DNA of 64,000 bases from an uncultured Bacteroides sp. Its GTDB lineage: Bacteria; Bacteroidota; Bacteroidia; Bacteroidales; Bacteroidaceae. The stretch lies in the NCBI GenBank assembly GCA_944322285.1, contig CALUOR010000007.1, forward strand, positions 37,696 through 101,695, read 5' to 3'. This document shows positions 53,323 through 62,146 of this stretch, one piece after another (within the stretch, counting starts at the first letter, position 1; every line of letters begins with the position of its first letter). Below the pieces are notes generated by a model. That model was not told the origin of the DNA, made no database searches, and saw only the letters and a program-made list of their open reading frames with translations. A program made the translations under genes and the position numbers.

Positions 53323-55977
53323 ATGAAGGAAATTATATTGATTGTGGGATTATTATTTAGTTTATGTGTTGGTTATGCACAAGACGTCAATCCGTCCTTT
53401 ACGCATCCCCGTATCTATGTGTCAGATTCAGATAAAGTGTCTGTAAAAGAAAAAATTACATGTCAGCCATGGGCAAAGAGCGTATATCTGCAACTGAAAA
53501 ACAAGATAGACCCTTACGTGAAACGGCATGAGACGGAGCCGGAATGGATTGTGTCCCGTCTGGCCATGTATTGGAAAGAGGGGGAACGTTATACGCAATG
53601 TTATTTGAAGAAACAGAACTGGGACAGAGGAGAAGGCAATGCTCCTGTTCCTACCGTCCGTATGCCGGGCATGAGGACGTGGAACAAATATGTGAATGTC
53701 CCCTTGGAAGAACGTACTCCTTACAACGAGAGCGGTGACATGTGGGGACTGAGCCGGACGGAACCGGACGCCCCTAAAGTGTTGGTGCCTTATAAAGAAA
53801 GCGGGCACATGATACGTGCCAACAATGTGGAAATATTGACATTGGCAGAAGAAACCGCTTTCCTATATTGGCTGACCGAGGAAGAGAAGTACGCACGGTT
53901 TGCCACGGATATTTTTAATGTTTGGCTTCTAGGGACTTATTATATGAATCCGATTCTTGACCCGGAACTTTCTACAGGAGGTAAGGGAGGGTATGAACCG
54001 GGAGGTATTTGCGGGTATTATGATTACGAACAAATTCATGATGACTTAGCCATGCATGCGGCGGTTATCTACGATTTTGCATATAATTATATGTTGGAGC
54101 ACCCACATCCTCACTTGAAAGAGTTGGGAAAGACATTACCGGAAGTAGCGGGTATTGTCTTTAAACGCTTTATTGATATAGGCTTTGTGCGCGGAGGCAA
54201 ATCCGGAAACTGGAATGTAAATGGTTGGAACATCATGCTGCGGCCCATATTGGCGTTGGAAGACAACCATGTCTACGCTGACGGGAAAGGGCGTTCTTAT
54301 TATCTGCATTATCTGACAGATGAAACCACTTCTTACCATGACGCTATTTCGGACATAGTGAAAGGATATAATACGGTGACTGGTTTATGGCCGGAATCAC
54401 CCGGATATGCATTTGGCGTTACGAACATGCTTTTGGACTTTGCTACTCTATTAAGGAAGCAAGGGATAGACATCATTGCCCAAAATCCCGGATTGCAGAA
54501 AGCGGCTATGGCGGTTTTCCCTTGGATGGATTCGAATGCAAACATGATTGTATTCGGTGATTCTCGTGGCGGAGCAGCCAATTTCAGAACTTTTGAAAAT
54601 TTGCTTGCCTATTATGCTGAAACCCGTAATGAAGAGGGGGTAGCTCAAGTGGCTTCTGCATTAAATGCCGGTATAGAAAGCGGTAAGTACAATCGGGAAA
54701 CTTCGGACTGGACTGCCTTATGCTCATTTGTTCCGGAAATTCCGGCTGTAGGCAAGTCTACCAAAGAACGGACGTCTTATTCTCCTTTTCATCGGCTGAT
54801 AACTTTAAGGAACGAGCTGGAGAAAGGAGAACTGATGGCCGTATTGTACGGAGGAAGAAAAGGGGCACACCTTTCTCCGAACGGACTTGCTTTGCAATTG
54901 TATGGATTTGGTTATGCTTCGGCTCCCGACGCTTCCGGATATGAGTCATATTGGAGTAAGGATTGCAGCTATCATCAATCGGCTACCGGCAGCAATACTA
55001 TTTTGCCGGGTTATGCAGAGGGAGAAATCAAAGTACATCTTATGGAACCTTCTGTAGATTCTCTTTCGTTTGTTAATCAGACTGCATTGAATCCTTTCAT
55101 CAATATAGCTGATGTGGAAGCGGGGGAGAAAAGGAGGCTTGTCGCTTTGGTAAAAACGGGACAGGATAAGGGCTATTACGTAGATATATTCCGCTCTGAC
55201 TTAGCGGACAACGATTATTTGTTTCATAACGTTGGCACTTCCTTGCAATTAAAGGATGCGGCAGGAATCTCTTTGCCTATGGAACCGGTATCCGTTTGGG
55301 ATAAGAAATATGCCATCGGCTACGATTGGTTTAAGAACATCAGGCGAGCATCTTACTCTGACGATTTTAAGGCGATTTGGAATGTCAATGATTCTTTATC
55401 CATGAATATGTGGATGGCAGGAGGACGCGGACGTGAACTATATGTTGTGGAAGCTCCTTATACAACTTTATTGAAAGGACTAACGCCAAATAATGTAAGT
55501 GTCGCTCCTTCGTTTACCCCGACATTAATAGTGCGCCAAGAAGAGGTTAATGCTTGGGACTCACCTTTTGTAGCCGTATTTGAGCCGGTAAAAGGAACTG
55601 CGCAAGTTCGTGGTATAAGATGTTTAGATGCCGATAAGGAAAAAGTGATATTGAATATTTCTTCTGAGAACGGGCGGGAAGATTATTTGTTTAGTGCGAC
55701 AGATTCGTCTGTCTCTTTCCAGAAAACGAAAGACGTGCGTTTCCAAGGAAGTTTTGGGTTGGCTACAGAACAAGACGGGGAGGTGGAACAATTATATATG
55801 GTGAACGCCTGTCTATTTGAGACTTCCGAAATTATGATAATGTCCGAAGTCCCTGTCTCGGCATCTGTCTATAAAAAGGATGGGGAGTGGAAATTTTCTT
55901 CAACGGCTCCTATAACAATTGTGGCGGGAGATAAAACTTATAAATTAAATGGTGGATATGATTTATCCATCGAATAA
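53323..55977 (+). CDS. Heparinase II/III-like polysaccharide lyase (2)
   Basis: The product is 884 residues with a signal peptide ending at G-Y-A-Q (about 20). It is paralogous to 35827-38562 over its length: H-P-R-I-Y-V-S, S-R-L-A-M-Y-W-K, W-N-x-x-x-W-N-I-M-L-R, Y-A-D-G-K-G-R-S-Y-Y, G-L-W-P-E-S-P-G-Y, Y-Y-V-D-I-F-R-S. The block equivalent to G-N-H-M-H-A-N-G in the first copy is G-A-H-L-S-P-N-G, so one of two histidines is replaced. The two lyases therefore probably differ in linkage or one is a non-catalytic binder. Followed by a strong bidirectional terminator. Confidence 0.78.
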   Translation: MKEIILIVGLLFSLCVGYAQDVNPSFTHPRIYVSDSDKVSVKEKITCQPWAKSVYLQLKNKIDPYVKRHETEPEWIVSRLAMYWKEGERYTQCYLKKQNWDRGEGNAPVPTVRMPGMRTWNKYVNVPLEERTPYNESGDMWGLSRTEPDAPKVLVPYKESGHMIRANNVEILTLAEETAFLYWLTEEEKYARFATDIFNVWLLGTYYMNPILDPELSTGGKGGYEPGGICGYYDYEQIHDDLAMHAAVIYDFAYNYMLEHPHPHLKELGKTLPEVAGIVFKRFIDIGFVRGGKSGNWNVNGWNIMLRPILALEDNHVYADGKGRSYYLHYLTDETTSYHDAISDIVKGYNTVTGLWPESPGYAFGVTNMLLDFATLLRKQGIDIIAQNPGLQKAAMAVFPWMDSNANMIVFGDSRGGAANFRTFENLLAYYAETRNEEGVAQVASALNAGIESGKYNRETSDWTALCSFVPEIPAVGKSTKERTSYSPFHRLITLRNELEKGELMAVLYGGRKGAHLSPNGLALQLYGFGYASAPDASGYESYWSKDCSYHQSATGSNTILPGYAEGEIKVHLMEPSVDSLSFVNQTALNPFINIADVEAGEKRRLVALVKTGQDKGYYVDIFRSDLADNDYLFHNVGTSLQLKDAAGISLPMEPVSVWDKKYAIGYDWFKNIRRASYSDDFKAIWNVNDSLSMNMWMAGGRGRELYVVEAPYTTLLKGLTPNNVSVAPSFTPTLIVRQEEVNAWDSPFVAVFEPVKGTAQVRGIRCLDADKEKVILNISSENGREDYLFSATDSSVSFQKTKDVRFQGSFGLATEQDGEVEQLYMVNACLFETSEIMIMSEVPVSASVYKKDGEWKFSSTAPITIVAGDKTYKLNGGYDLSIE

Positions 55978-55979
55978 TC

Positions 55980-56023
55980 AGTAGGTGGTTGCCCGTTGAA
56001 AGGTAACCACCTACTTGATTTTT
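55980..56023. terminator. Bidirectional terminator between convergent genes
   Basis: AGTAGGTGGTTGCC (55980-55993) pairs with GGTAACCACCTACT (56002-56015), followed by TTGATTTTT. It lies between the lyase stop and the GH28-like stop on the opposite strand. Confidence 0.85.
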
Positions 56024-57455
56024 ACTTACTGAACGTTACATCCTCCACATGCTCGCCGATGAAGATGCGGGCCATGTCGCCGGTCTTGTACCAGGCGGGC
56101 TTGCCCGGCATGTCGTCTGAAATAACCGTACCGTTGATGCGGAGGTTCTCGAAGCGGATGTTTCTGACCATACGGTCACGGTCGTAACCGATGATGTGTG
56201 AGAGTTCGGCATTATGTCCGTTGTACGTGATGTTCTTGAAAAGCACGTCTTCGATACCCCGTCCCGGTGCCTTGCAGTATTTCTTGTTGTAGAAGATGCG
56301 TATGTTGACCAGTTGCCCCCGACGGAAATCTTCCACCCGGATGTCTTCGAAACGGACGTTGCGCACCAAGTTATTGTCTCCCGCATTGATGGCCATGCAA
56401 CCCTGGTAGTCCACTTGCATTTCGCTGTGGTCCAGGATGTCAATGTTCCGGTAAGTCAGGTTCTCCATGATTTCGAACTTGCCCGGGTCGCCGTGCAGGC
56501 CGATGAAGATGGGATGAGCCACGTCGGCCCATAGCGTGGAGTTTTGCATGGTGATGTTCCGGCATCCGCCCGAGTGTCCCAAGCGGGTGGCATAAACGGT
56601 GGTGCAATCATCGGAGTTGCGGCAGAACACGCCGTCGAACAGTACATTGTTGCTGGCAAACACGTTCATGCCGTCCCCCCATCCGTAAGAGCTGATGGCC
56701 TTCACGTTGTGGATATAAACACTATCCGACTCGCCCGTAGGACATTGGGTCGTAATGATGCCTTCCACTTCTACGTTGCGCGACCGGGTGATGGTGACTC
56801 CCGCTCCCCGTCCTTCCGGATGCACGATGCCTCGGCCCAAAATCTTTACGTCATGTACGCCGATAGCCCGGACACAACCTCTGACCACAGCTCCTCCCGC
56901 AATGTAGACGGTCGTACCGGAAGGAACGTTCAACGTATCTCCCGGCAGTTGGTGCAAGCCCGGCGCGAAATAGATGAGTTCCTTAGTGCTTTTAGCTTTT
57001 TGAGGTTTATTGGCATCAATGGGATTGGCAAACAGATGCAGGTTGCTGAATATCTTGCCGTTTACTTCTACGGACAGGTTACGCGGACGGTCCAACTTAA
57101 AACGCAACGTACGACCTTCTACTTGGGGAACAATCTCGTAAGAAAGGGGACGCACACGGGCTGTCTTTATTGTTTCATTGGCGGTGACTTCCACTTCCAC
57201 CTCCCCGTTGAAGTCAAAGTAAGCCAACGAAGCCTTCCGCACGTTGTGTTTGGCGTTCTTCACTTCGTCCACCTTGACCGCGTACGTGTCTACGTCCTTC
57301 CACTCACCTCCCGTCAACCGTACTTTGACGCTGAAGTCCTGTTTCATTTCTACACCTTGCGGGGCAGGATACGTGACGAGTTCCTGCGCCCGGCTTGTCG
57401 TTGCGATTCCTGCCACGAACAGGAATGTCGCTTGGATAATTGTCTTTAGTCTCAT
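56022..57455 (-). CDS. GH28-like beta-helix protein (polygalacturonase superfamily)
   Basis: The product is 477 residues with a signal peptide ending at S-R-A-Q (about 24). An N-terminal beta-sandwich (about 30-150) is followed by a right-handed helix from F-A-P-G-L-H-Q-L-P-G-D-T-L-N-V-P-S-G-T. Acidic residues typical of GH28 are present: G-W-G-D-G-M-N-V (Asp261) and N-S-D-D-C-T-T (Asp282-283). The G-H-G motif is replaced by I-G-L-H-G-D. A glycosidase on galacturonic acid-type or other uronic linkages is likely but divergent. It is the only minus-strand gene among the enzymes. Confidence 0.8.
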   Translation of the reverse strand: MRLKTIIQATFLFVAGIATTSRAQELVTYPAPQGVEMKQDFSVKVRLTGGEWKDVDTYAVKVDEVKNAKHNVRKASLAYFDFNGEVEVEVTANETIKTARVRPLSYEIVPQVEGRTLRFKLDRPRNLSVEVNGKIFSNLHLFANPIDANKPQKAKSTKELIYFAPGLHQLPGDTLNVPSGTTVYIAGGAVVRGCVRAIGVHDVKILGRGIVHPEGRGAGVTITRSRNVEVEGIITTQCPTGESDSVYIHNVKAISSYGWGDGMNVFASNNVLFDGVFCRNSDDCTTVYATRLGHSGGCRNITMQNSTLWADVAHPIFIGLHGDPGKFEIMENLTYRNIDILDHSEMQVDYQGCMAINAGDNNLVRNVRFEDIRVEDFRRGQLVNIRIFYNKKYCKAPGRGIEDVLFKNITYNGHNAELSHIIGYDRDRMVRNIRFENLRINGTVISDDMPGKPAWYKTGDMARIFIGEHVEDVTFSK

Positions 57456-57548
57456 ATTAAAATAGTATGTTTATGTATATTCCTTTATAAATACGATTAT
57501 CTCTTCAAAGATACTCATTCCGTGAATAGAATTATTGTTTCTTATCAG

Positions 57549-57577
57549 TTGTTTCTACAAGATTATTTTTACCTTTG
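57549..57577 (+). promoter_or_regulatory. Promoter of the tiny membrane-protein gene in the PUL
   Basis: TTG (57549-57551) and TACCTTTG (57570-57577) with an 18-bp spacer, about 30 bp before the ATG at 57608. Confidence 0.6.
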
Positions 57578-57607
57578 TGCAGAATATAGGAAATATAATT
57601 TGGCAAT

Positions 57608-57718
57608 ATGACTTTAGAACCATTAATCACTTTATTTGCAGTAATGCTTGTTATTGGCATCGGCATCCTTATATGGATGAACACCAAAGCCGGAAAGAAG
57701 TGGCTTGCCAATCTGTAA
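57608..57718 (+). CDS. Tiny single-pass membrane protein (36 aa)
   Basis: ATG at 57608, TAA at 57716. It begins M-T-L-E-P-L-I-T-L-F, has a hydrophobic helix to about residue 23, W-M-N-T and ends K-A-G-K-K-W-L-A-N-L. This is the same plan as the product of 23407-23511: x-L-E near the start, a tryptophan after the helix, G-K-K-W-[IL]-A-x-L at the end. It has its own promoter and a good terminator, so it is an independent transcription unit between GH28 and GH127. Function unknown. Confidence 0.72.
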   Translation: MTLEPLITLFAVMLVIGIGILIWMNTKAGKKWLANL

Positions 57719-57740
57719 TTTAGAATTTGCTTGATACAGG

Positions 57741-57786
57741 AAAAGCAGAAGAAGTGCATGTAGAGAACGCTTCTTCTGCTTTTTTT
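57741..57786 (+). terminator. Terminator after the tiny membrane-protein gene
   Basis: AAAAGCAGAAGAAG (57741-57754) pairs with CTTCTTCTGCTTTTTT, followed by more T. Confidence 0.85.
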
Positions 57787-57847
57787 GTGATATCCGTTGA
57801 GTATTCTTCCCTTTCTCTTCGTATTCTTGATAAAAACAGGAGTGACC

Positions 57848-59767
57848 ATGAAACAGAAACTTTACATCACATTGGCATGCCTTGCTTTGTCCGGCATGTC
57901 ATTGGCCCAATCGGTTTATCCGGGGCAGCATAAAGAGAAAATAAGGAAGAAAGTTACCGCACCCATCCAGGTCGAAGGCTTTGACTTGAAAGACGTGCGT
58001 CTGCTCCCAAGTCGTTTTCGGGATAACATGGAGCGTGATTCGGCTTGGATGGTATCCATTAGTACCGATCGTTTGCTTCACAGTTTCCGTACCAATGCCG
58101 GAGTGTACGCCGGACGAGAAGGAGGATACATGACTGTGAAGAAGCTGGGCGGATGGGAATCGTTGGATTGTGAGTTGCGCGGACATACTACGGGACACTT
58201 GTTGTCTGCTTACGGACTGATGTATGCCGCTACAGGCAGCGAGATGTTCAAATTGAAAGGAGATAGTCTGGTCAACGGGCTGGCCGAAGTGCAGCAGGCA
58301 TTAGGTAGCGGCTACCTGAGTGCTTTCCCGGAGGAACTGATTAACCGCAACATACGGGGGACAAGTGTATGGGCACCATGGTACACGTTGCATAAACTGT
58401 TTTCCGGATTGATGGACCAATATCTATATGCTGATAACCAACAGGCTTTGGAGGTAGTAAAACGCATGGGTGACTGGGCCTACAACAAGTTGAAACCCTT
58501 GGATGAGGCTACACGCCAACGCATGATACGCAATGAGTTCGGAGGTATCAATGAATCTTTTTACAATCTCTACGCCATTACGGGCGATGAACGCTACGAG
58601 TGGCTGGCGCGCTATTTCTACCACAACGATGTCATAGACCCGCTGAAAGAACAACGGGATGATTTGGGCACCAAACATACCAATACATTTATTCCGAAAG
58701 TATTGGCCGAAGCACGCAATTACGAACTAAACGGGAGCGAGGACAGCAGGCAAGCTACGGATTTCTTCTGGCATACGATGATAGCCCGGCACACCTTTGC
58801 ACCGGGATGCAGCAGTCAAAAGGAACACTTCTTCGACCCCGCCCGCTTCTCGGAATTCGTCAACGGTTATACGGGCGAGACTTGCTGTACGTACAACATG
58901 CTGAAACTCTCCCGACATCTCTTTTGTTGGACTGCCTCTCCCGATGTTGCCGACTATTACGAACGGGCGCTCTACAACCATATCCTTGGGCAGCAAGACC
59001 CTCAATCGGGTATGGTATGCTACTTCCTGCCTTTACTTAGCGGAGCACACAAAGTGTACAGCACGCCCGAAAATTCCTTCTGGTGCTGCGTGGGCAGCGG
59101 GTTCGAGAGTCACGCCAAGTATGGCGAGGGCATTTATTACCACAACGACCGAGGTATCTACGTAAACTTGTTCATTCCGTCTCAGGTAACTTGGCGGGAG
59201 AAGGGACTGACTTTGGTACAGACAACCCGTTTCCCTGCCGAGGAAACTACTACGCTTACTCTTCGTGCCGACCGTCCGGTGCAAACCACACTCTATCTTC
59301 GCTATCCCTCATGGAGCGGCAAACCGGAAGTACGGGTCAATGGCAAGAAACTGAAAGTACGCCGGGAAGCCGGTTCTTATATAGCTGTTGAACGTTCTTG
59401 GAAGGATGGGGATAAGGTCGAGGTGCGTTATCCCATGTCGCTCCGTCTGGAACGCACGCCAGACAATCCCGACAAGGCCGCCGTGCTCTATGGTCCCATC
59501 GTATTGGCGGGCGAGCGGGGCACGGAAGGCATGGAAGCGCTCGCTCCCTTCTCCAATCCGAAGCTTTACAATGATTATTATACGTATGACTATCACGTAC
59601 CGGCCGATTTGAAGACGTCATTGTCTTTTGACGAACGCCATCCGGAGCGGAGCTTGCAACGGAGGAATGGGACATTGGAGTTTACCACTCCGCAAGGCGA
59701 TGTGCTTCGCCCGCTTTATGACCTGCATCGGCAACGTTATGTCGTTTACTGGGATTTGATGAAATAA
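57848..59767 (+). CDS. GH127 beta-L-arabinofuranosidase-like (DUF1680)
   Basis: The product is 639 residues from the ATG at 57848 (MKQKLYITLACLALSG); upstream in-frame codons cross the terminator and are not used. Signal peptide ends at S-L-A-Q. An (alpha/alpha)6 barrel with H-T-T-G-H-L-L-S-A. The zinc-binding catalytic set of GH127 is complete: Glu344 and Cys346 in T-G-E-T-C-C-T-Y-N, Cys413-Cys414 in S-F-W-C-C-V-G-S-G, the first of which would be the nucleophile. GH127 releases beta-L-arabinofuranose; the family also has other activities. It fits a target with arabinose side chains. Followed by a truncated gene. Confidence 0.9.
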   Translation: MKQKLYITLACLALSGMSLAQSVYPGQHKEKIRKKVTAPIQVEGFDLKDVRLLPSRFRDNMERDSAWMVSISTDRLLHSFRTNAGVYAGREGGYMTVKKLGGWESLDCELRGHTTGHLLSAYGLMYAATGSEMFKLKGDSLVNGLAEVQQALGSGYLSAFPEELINRNIRGTSVWAPWYTLHKLFSGLMDQYLYADNQQALEVVKRMGDWAYNKLKPLDEATRQRMIRNEFGGINESFYNLYAITGDERYEWLARYFYHNDVIDPLKEQRDDLGTKHTNTFIPKVLAEARNYELNGSEDSRQATDFFWHTMIARHTFAPGCSSQKEHFFDPARFSEFVNGYTGETCCTYNMLKLSRHLFCWTASPDVADYYERALYNHILGQQDPQSGMVCYFLPLLSGAHKVYSTPENSFWCCVGSGFESHAKYGEGIYYHNDRGIYVNLFIPSQVTWREKGLTLVQTTRFPAEETTTLTLRADRPVQTTLYLRYPSWSGKPEVRVNGKKLKVRREAGSYIAVERSWKDGDKVEVRYPMSLRLERTPDNPDKAAVLYGPIVLAGERGTEGMEALAPFSNPKLYNDYYTYDYHVPADLKTSLSFDERHPERSLQRRNGTLEFTTPQGDVLRPLYDLHRQRYVVYWDLMK

Positions 59768-59778
59768 TGGCATAGAAT

Positions 59779-59921
59779 ATGAAAAAGCTCGTAATTATCA
59801 CCCTGCTGCTTTGCCTGTATGGATTAAGAGGTAAGACTCAGGAAACCGAATGGCAATGGAGGGTGGAGACGCACCTACGGCCGAACCGGTGGAGCGTTCC
59901 TTCTATTTGTATCGCAAATGA
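59779..59921 (+). pseudogene. Remnant of a secreted protein gene (signal peptide plus shifted C-terminus)
   Basis: MKKLVIITLLLCLYGLRGK is a good signal peptide, but the frame becomes unrelated after about 35 residues. In the +1 frame from 59856, E-G-G-D-A-P-T-A-E-P-V-E-R-S-F-Y-L-Y-R-K ends at TGA 59919-59921 and reads like a real protein end. The middle of the gene has probably been deleted. It starts 11 bp after GH127, so it was likely part of that operon. Confidence 0.4.
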
Positions 59922-59944
59922 AAGAACAGTGTGTCACTTAACGA

Positions 59945-60094
59945 GGTTGACTGACGGACTCAATACAGTTAACTGACGGACTTAACCTATCATCATCCCG
60001 GATGATGATACCCATCATCGGCGATGATGATAGTCATCATCGTACATGATGGTATGTCAAGTCCGTCAGTCAACCACGCTAAGTCCGTCAGACA
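59945..60094. repeat. Large nested inverted repeat with CATCATC hairpins
   Basis: GGTTGACTGACGGACT (59945-59960) and AGTCCGTCAGTCAACC (60060-60075) are perfect 16-bp arms. AACTGACGGACTT (59971-59983) and AAGTCCGTCAG (60080-60090) form a second, shifted pair. The interior holds three short CATCATC/GATGATG hairpins. The structure fills the gap before GH97. Confidence 0.7.
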
Positions 60095-60187
60095 ATAGCG
60101 TTCAGTGTAGCATTAAAAAATGTTCAATGGTTGAGTAAAACAGAAGATTGGTTCGTATTAAGGAACAAAAGGATTATTTTAATAGGT

Positions 60188-62131
60188 ATGAAAAAAATAT
60201 TTTTCTGGTGCGGGATGTTGCTGAGCGGCCTCCCGCTGATGGCGGACAACGTCAATGTGTGGAAGCTGGCCTCACCCGGTGGCACGCACGAAGCAACGTT
60301 CCGCCAACTCCGGACGACGGATGATGTGAACGAGATGCGCTACAGCGTTAGCTTCCAAGGCCGCCCTGTGGTGACCGACTCGCGTGCCGGATTGGAGATG
60401 GATAACTGGGTGTGGGAGATGGCGATAGGCATGCGTCAGTTGGAGCAGCCTGCCAGCTGGATGGACCTGCTGGAGGTGGACTCTGTGGTGACTCATCCTT
60501 TGGTGGACCGGACGTGGACGCCCCTCTACGGGGAACGCGGCGCGGTGCGCGACCGTTACAACGCGGCTACGCTGTATCTCTCCCGAAAGGACGACTCCGA
60601 TTATCGGCTGAACATCGAGGTGCGGGCCTACGACGAGGGTATCGCTTTCCGTTATTTCCTGCCGGAACACCCCAACGCGCTGTTCCATAAGGTTGTAGGC
60701 GACCTGACGGAATACACCTTCCCCGCAGGGACGATGGCTTGGAGCGAGAAGTGGGCGCAGGCACGGTTTGACTACTTGCCCGTAGACAGCTTGAAACGTC
60801 CCGTGGAGCGTGCCCTTACGTTGGAGTTGCCCGACGGTACGTGGGCGGCATTGGCCGATGCCGATGTGGACGATTGGTGCCTGACCAAATTCCGTGCTTC
60901 GGCAGACAAGCCCCATACGCTGACCTCAGTGATGTACAGCCCGGTGGACCTTGTCACCTACTACGCTACGCCTTGGAAGGTCATTATGGCGGCCGACAAG
61001 CCCGGTGATTTGCTGGAGCATAACGACATTCTGCTGAATTTGAACCCTCCGTGTGAGATAGCGGACGCCTCCCAATGGGTGAAACCGGGCAAGATTATGC
61101 GCGAGACGACCATTACGACCGAAGGCGCGCTGCAGACCATCGACTTCTGCGCGGCGCACAACATACCCTATATGCTCTTCGACTGGCAATGGTACATGCC
61201 CTGCACCTCGCACGACGGGGACGCCACGAAGGTGGTAAGCAAGCTCGACATGCCCCGTGTCATAGCCTACGGCAAGGGAAAAGGGGTGGGCGTCTGGCTC
61301 TATGTCAACCAACATGCTCTGGTGAAGCAGGCGCGCGAATTGTTCCCCTTGCTGCACGAGTGGGGCGTGGTGGGCGTGAAGTCCGGCTTTGTGCAGTATG
61401 CCAGCCATCGGTGGGCCACGTGGCTTCACGACCTGGTGCGCCTGGCGGCCGACAATCATCTGCTGATGAATATCCACGATGAGTTCCGTCCTTCCGGTTT
61501 CAGCCGCACCTATCCCAACCTGCTGACCCAGGAAGGCATCTGCGGCAACGAGGAGTTTCCCGATGCCACGCACAACACCATCCTGCCCTTCACCCGCATG
61601 ATAAACGGCGCGGCGGACTACACCATCTGTTACTATGACAAACGGTTGAAGACCACCCATGCCCACCAGTTGGCGGCCTCGTTGGTGTTCTACAGCCCAT
61701 TGCAGACTATCTTCTGGTACGACCGTCCATCCTTCTACCAGGGCGAGCCGGAGATAGAGTGGTTTGAAAACTTGCAGACGGTGTTCGATGACTCCCGCGT
61801 GTTGTCCGGCGCTCCCGGCAAAGGCATTGTCATGGCTCGTCGCAAGGGGACGGAATGGTTCGTCGGCGCACTGACTAATAATGAAGGTTCAAAGGAGACC
61901 ATTGACCTGTCCTTCCTTGACAAAGACATGAAGTATAAAGCATACATCTATACCGATGGTGGAGAGAAGATAAAGACCCGCACCCGGGTGAAGTGTTCCT
62001 ATAAGCTGGTGGATGCTTCGCAGACCCTTTCCTTCGACTTAAAGCCGAGCGGTGGGGCGGCTATCCGCTTGGTTCCCGCAACGGACGGAGACACAAAAGG
62101 GTGGAAGAAATACAAAGGAGAAACATTATAA
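60188..62131 (+). CDS. GH97-family glycosidase
   Basis: The product is 647 residues from the ATG at 60188 (MKKIFFWCGMLLSG); earlier in-frame codons are leader. Signal peptide ends near L-M-A. GH97 layout: N-terminal beta-sandwich with E-V-R-A-Y-D-E-G-I-A-F-R-Y, a catalytic barrel with F-D-W-Q-W-Y, N-I-H-D-E-F-R-P-S-G, L-T-Q-E-G-I-C-G-N-E-E, and a C-terminal beta domain. Retaining GH97 enzymes have an Asp nucleophile at the G-V-K-x-D-F position; here it is V-G-V-K-S-G-F-V, so mechanism is uncertain. The glutamates are kept. GC-rich codons. It is followed after 15 bp by GH88, one operon. Confidence 0.9.
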   Translation: MKKIFFWCGMLLSGLPLMADNVNVWKLASPGGTHEATFRQLRTTDDVNEMRYSVSFQGRPVVTDSRAGLEMDNWVWEMAIGMRQLEQPASWMDLLEVDSVVTHPLVDRTWTPLYGERGAVRDRYNAATLYLSRKDDSDYRLNIEVRAYDEGIAFRYFLPEHPNALFHKVVGDLTEYTFPAGTMAWSEKWAQARFDYLPVDSLKRPVERALTLELPDGTWAALADADVDDWCLTKFRASADKPHTLTSVMYSPVDLVTYYATPWKVIMAADKPGDLLEHNDILLNLNPPCEIADASQWVKPGKIMRETTITTEGALQTIDFCAAHNIPYMLFDWQWYMPCTSHDGDATKVVSKLDMPRVIAYGKGKGVGVWLYVNQHALVKQARELFPLLHEWGVVGVKSGFVQYASHRWATWLHDLVRLAADNHLLMNIHDEFRPSGFSRTYPNLLTQEGICGNEEFPDATHNTILPFTRMINGAADYTICYYDKRLKTTHAHQLAASLVFYSPLQTIFWYDRPSFYQGEPEIEWFENLQTVFDDSRVLSGAPGKGIVMARRKGTEWFVGALTNNEGSKETIDLSFLDKDMKYKAYIYTDGGEKIKTRTRVKCSYKLVDASQTLSFDLKPSGGAAIRLVPATDGDTKGWKKYKGETL

Positions 62132-62146
62132 AAACAGAATACAGTC

